From positions 4,306 to 11,577 of the forward strand of contig DDWF01000025.1 of assembly GCA_002345845.1 (NCBI GenBank): a stretch of 7,272 nt of DNA, written 5' to 3'. The notes below the pieces were generated by a model. It did not search any database. It was not told the origin of the DNA and saw only the letters and a program-made list of their open reading frames with translations. This document shows, piece after piece, positions 5,514-7,272 of this stretch. Position 1 is the first letter of the stretch; the number at the start of each line of letters is the position of its first letter. A program made the translations under genes and the position numbers. Source of the DNA: Betaproteobacteria bacterium UBA2293. GTDB lineage: Bacteria; Pseudomonadota; Gammaproteobacteria; Burkholderiales; Rhodocyclaceae.

Positions 5514-6331
5514 TTGTTCAACCAGATGAAGAATTCGCGGTTGCCATCGCCGCCGGTGATTGGACTGTCCAGCCAGGCGCGAACCTGCAGGCCGAGTTCG
5601 GTGGCGCTGCTGCGCAACTTGGCTTCGACGGCCTTGTAGAGCGTCGGGTCGCGGACGATGCCACCCTTGCCGATGTTGTCTGGCCCGACTTCGAACTGCG
5701 GCTTGACCAGCAGCAGCAGGTCGCCGTCGGCGGCGAGCAGGGCCGGCAGTTGCGGCAGGATCAGGGTCATGGAGATGAAAGAGACGTCGCCGACGATCAG
5801 ATCGAAGCCGCCAGCCGGCATCGCGGCGCCGAGATCGGCGGCGCTCAGGGTGCGACAGTTGATACCTTCGATGGCGGTGACCGCCGCATCATGGCGCAGT
5901 TGCGAGTGCAACTGACCGTGGCCAACATCGACGCCGACCACATGGCGGGCGCCGGCCTGCAGCAGGCAGTCGCTGAAGCCGCCGGTCGACTGGCCGACAT
6001 CAAGGCAGTGCTTGCCGGTTACGTTGAGGCCGGTTTCGGCCAGGGCGCCGGCCAGTTTCAGGCCACCGCGCGAGACGTAATGGGCGTCGGGATCTGCAGC
6101 GACAATCAACGGCGTGGCTTCAGGCAATTCCAGCGCCGGCTTGCTGATCGGCCCGCCGGCCCAACTGACGCGGCCGGCCTTGATCATGGCTTGCGCTGCC
6201 GTACGGGAAGGCGCGAGTTTCTGGGCGACGAGCAGGGCATCTGCGCGCAGCATCCCGGGCGGTCTCTGATGGACCGGCTCGGGTTCCGGGCGCGGCTTTT
6301 TCTGCCGCGCGTGGAAGGAGTTCATGCTCAT
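5510..6331 (-). CDS. tlyA: TlyA family rRNA (cytidine-2'-O)-methyltransferase
   Basis: This is a 273-residue enzyme that places 2'-O-methyl groups on cytidines of rRNA in the ribosome, using S-adenosylmethionine. In characterised members these are C1920 of 23S rRNA and, in longer type II forms, C1409 of 16S rRNA. An S4-like RNA-binding domain covers about residues 27-85. An FtsJ/RrmJ-like methyltransferase domain follows. It contains YVSRGGLKL, the SAM loop DVGQSTGGFSD (111-121; most members have DVGAS), VDVGHGQL, GDVSFIS, LVKPQFE and GKGGIVRDP. The catalytic Lys-Asp-Lys-Glu set is complete at K92, D182, K210 and E266. The 28- and 56-residue spacings between the last three match those of Mycobacterium tuberculosis TlyA. 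The first 26 residues are a Pro/basic-rich extension. Met27 is an alternative start, but neither start has a clear ribosome-binding site. Family members are often annotated as haemolysins; the sequence points to an RNA methyltransferase. Confidence 0.93.
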   Translation of the reverse strand: MSMNSFHARQKKPRPEPEPVHQRPPGMLRADALLVAQKLAPSRTAAQAMIKAGRVSWAGGPISKPALELPEATPLIVAADPDAHYVSRGGLKLAGALAETGLNVTGKHCLDVGQSTGGFSDCLLQAGARHVVGVDVGHGQLHSQLRHDAAVTAIEGINCRTLSAADLGAAMPAGGFDLIVGDVSFISMTLILPQLPALLAADGDLLLLVKPQFEVGPDNIGKGGIVRDPTLYKAVEAKLRSSATELGLQVRAWLDSPITGGDGNREFFIWLNK

Positions 6332-6343
6332 CGACGGCCCGGC

Positions 6344-6691
6344 TTATTTTTTCCGCAGCAGGAGCGCGCTCAGGGCCCAGGAAATCAGGCTGTAAGCGAT
6401 CGAACCGAACAGCGCCGACCAGAAGCCGCCGACGTGGAAGCCATCGATCAACGAACCGGCCAGCAGGAAGAGCAGGGCGTTGATGACGAAGATGAACAGG
6501 CCCAGCGTCAGCAGCGTCACCGGCAGGGTCAGCAGCACCAGCACGGGCCTGAGCAGCGTGTTGATCAGGCCGAGGACGACAGCGACCAGCAGCGCCGTGC
6601 CGAACCCGGCCACCTGGATCGTCGGAACAACATAGGGCAGCGCCAACAGGGCCAGCGCATTGACGATCCAGAGGGCGAGCAGATTCAGCAC
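6344..6691 (-). CDS. Phage holin family (PF04020-type) four-helix membrane protein
   Basis: This is a 115-residue, very hydrophobic protein with about four membrane segments (roughly 4-22, 30-45, 54-80 and 88-112) and a basic tail, LLRKK. The central GLINTLLRPVLVLLTLP (41-57), followed by LLTLGLFIFVINALLF, is the signature of the family labelled 'mycobacterial 4 TMS phage holin' (PF04020, related to YvlD). Chromosomal members are not phage lysis proteins as far as known, and their role is unclear. The start is GTG at 6691, preceded by GAGG 5 bases upstream. It lies 11 bases after the ahcY stop and 12 bases before tlyA, so it is co-transcribed with them. I recall a similar small membrane gene between ahcY and metF in other betaproteobacteria, which would make this a conserved operon member rather than a random insertion. 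Confidence 0.88.
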   Translation of the reverse strand: MLNLLALWIVNALALLALPYVVPTIQVAGFGTALLVAVVLGLINTLLRPVLVLLTLPVTLLTLGLFIFVINALLFLLAGSLIDGFHVGGFWSALFGSIAYSLISWALSALLLRKK

Positions 6692-6702
6692 GGGGGCCTC
6701 GC

Positions 6703-7272
6703 TTAGTAGCGGTAGTGGTCGGCCTTGTACGGGCCTTCCTTCGGCACGCTGATGTAGGCGGCCTGTTCGTCGGTCAGCTCGGACAATTGAGCGTTCAGCG
6801 TCTTCAGTTGCAGACGGGCGACCTTCTCATCAAGATGCTTGGGCAGCGTGTAGACACCGATCGGATACTTGTTGGAACCCTTGACGGCTTCGGTCCACAG
6901 TTCGATTTGGGCGATCGTCTGATTCGCGAAGGACGAGGACATCACGTAGGACGGATGGCCGGTACCGCAACCGAGGTTCACCAGGCGGCCCTTGGCCAGC
7001 AGGATGATGCGCTTGCCGTCCGGGAAAATGACGTGGTCGACCTGCGGCTTGATCTCTTCCCACTGGTACTTCTCGATGGAAGCGACGTCGATTTCGTTGT
7101 CGAAGTGACCGATGTTGCAGACGATGGCGTTGTTCTTCATCGCGACCATGTGGTCATGGGTGATGACGTGGAAGTTGCCGGTCGTGGTGACGAAGATGTC
7201 GGCCTTGTCGGCGGCGTAATCCATGGTGACGACGCGGTAGCCTTCCATCGCCGCCTGCAGCGCGCAGATCGG
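6703..7272 (-). CDS. ahcY: Adenosylhomocysteinase, C-terminal part (5' end outside window)
   Basis: These are the last 189 residues of S-adenosylhomocysteine hydrolase, which reversibly splits S-adenosylhomocysteine into adenosine and homocysteine using tightly bound NAD. It removes the product inhibitor of cellular methyltransferases. The fragment opens with [16 protein letters not shown], the end of the NAD-binding Rossmann beta-alpha-beta region. It continues with [24 protein letters not shown] and the strongly conserved [16 protein letters not shown] (usually LGCATGHPSFVMS). It ends in the family tail KADHYRY, whose Lys and Tyr reach into the partner subunit's NAD site. The frame is open to the window edge, and the ATG at 7248 is internal. 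It is the most upstream operon gene visible; any leader or S-adenosylhomocysteine riboswitch would lie outside the window. Confidence 0.97.
   Translation of the reverse strand, partial: PICALQAAMEGYRVVTMDYAADKADIFVTTTGNFHVITHDHMVAMKNNAIVCNIGHFDNEIDVASIEKYQWEEIKPQVDHVIFPDGKRIILLAKGRLVNLGCGTGHPSYVMSSSFANQTIAQIELWTEAVKGSNKYPIGVYTLPKHLDEKVARLQLKTLNAQLSELTDEQAAYISVPKEGPYKADHYRY

Noticed and set aside
5750..6706. Long + strand open frame (318 codons) opposite tlyA and the holin-family gene
   Set aside because: It is antisense to two recognisable families, and its product is Gln/Arg/Asp/His-rich low-complexity sequence typical of a GC-rich shadow frame.
7249..7272. S-adenosylhomocysteine riboswitch of the ahcY operon
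   Set aside because: It would be expected upstream of ahcY, but the window ends inside the coding region, so nothing can be seen or claimed.
1..7272. Mobile element, prophage, defence island or CRISPR array
   Set aside because: There is no transposase, integrase, terminal repeat, spacer-repeat pattern or phage structural gene; the 'holin family' label alone does not indicate a phage.

Overview
The window looks like chromosomal DNA of a GC-rich betaproteobacterium. The protein families and their arrangement suggest the Rhodocyclales (Dechloromonas/Azonexus-like). This placement is inference from gene content and remembered gene order, not from a database match. I see no insertion sequence, integrase, CRISPR array or phage module.

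Layout from left to right. (1) The 3' end of rng (RNase G) enters on the + strand and stops at 439. It converges on a methyl-accepting chemotaxis receptor on the - strand (452-2077), with only 12 bases between the stop codons. (2) An AT-rich divergent intergenic region (2078-2240) separates the receptor from a + strand gene for a Tat-exported dienelactone-hydrolase-family enzyme (2241-3116). That gene is followed by a strong hairpin. (3) A small ProQ/FinO-type RNA-binding protein (3281-3718, +) ends in a 21-bp hairpin. The hairpin also sits directly behind two tandem lysine tRNA genes on the - strand (anticodons CTT and TTT), which have a near-consensus promoter at 3970-3998. (4) A small membrane protein of unknown function with a charged coiled-coil tail (4164-4586, +) has its own sigma-70-like promoter. 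(5) A tight - strand operon runs in from the right edge in the order ahcY (5' end outside the window), a four-helix membrane protein of the 'phage holin family' (PF04020 type), tlyA and metF. Gaps are 11 and 12 bases, followed by an ATGA overlap.

The right-hand operon is coherent. TlyA uses S-adenosylmethionine to methylate rRNA, AhcY hydrolyses the S-adenosylhomocysteine produced, and MetF makes the 5-methyltetrahydrofolate used to turn homocysteine back into methionine. The small membrane protein between ahcY and tlyA has no obvious place in this cycle. The rest of the window is ordinary housekeeping and sensory content. I found no clear evidence of a previously undescribed system. The items most worth a second look are the unknown membrane/coiled-coil protein, the holin-family gene inside the methyl-cycle operon, the Tat-exported hydrolase facing a chemoreceptor across a shared regulatory region, and the possible leaderless start of the ProQ-family gene.
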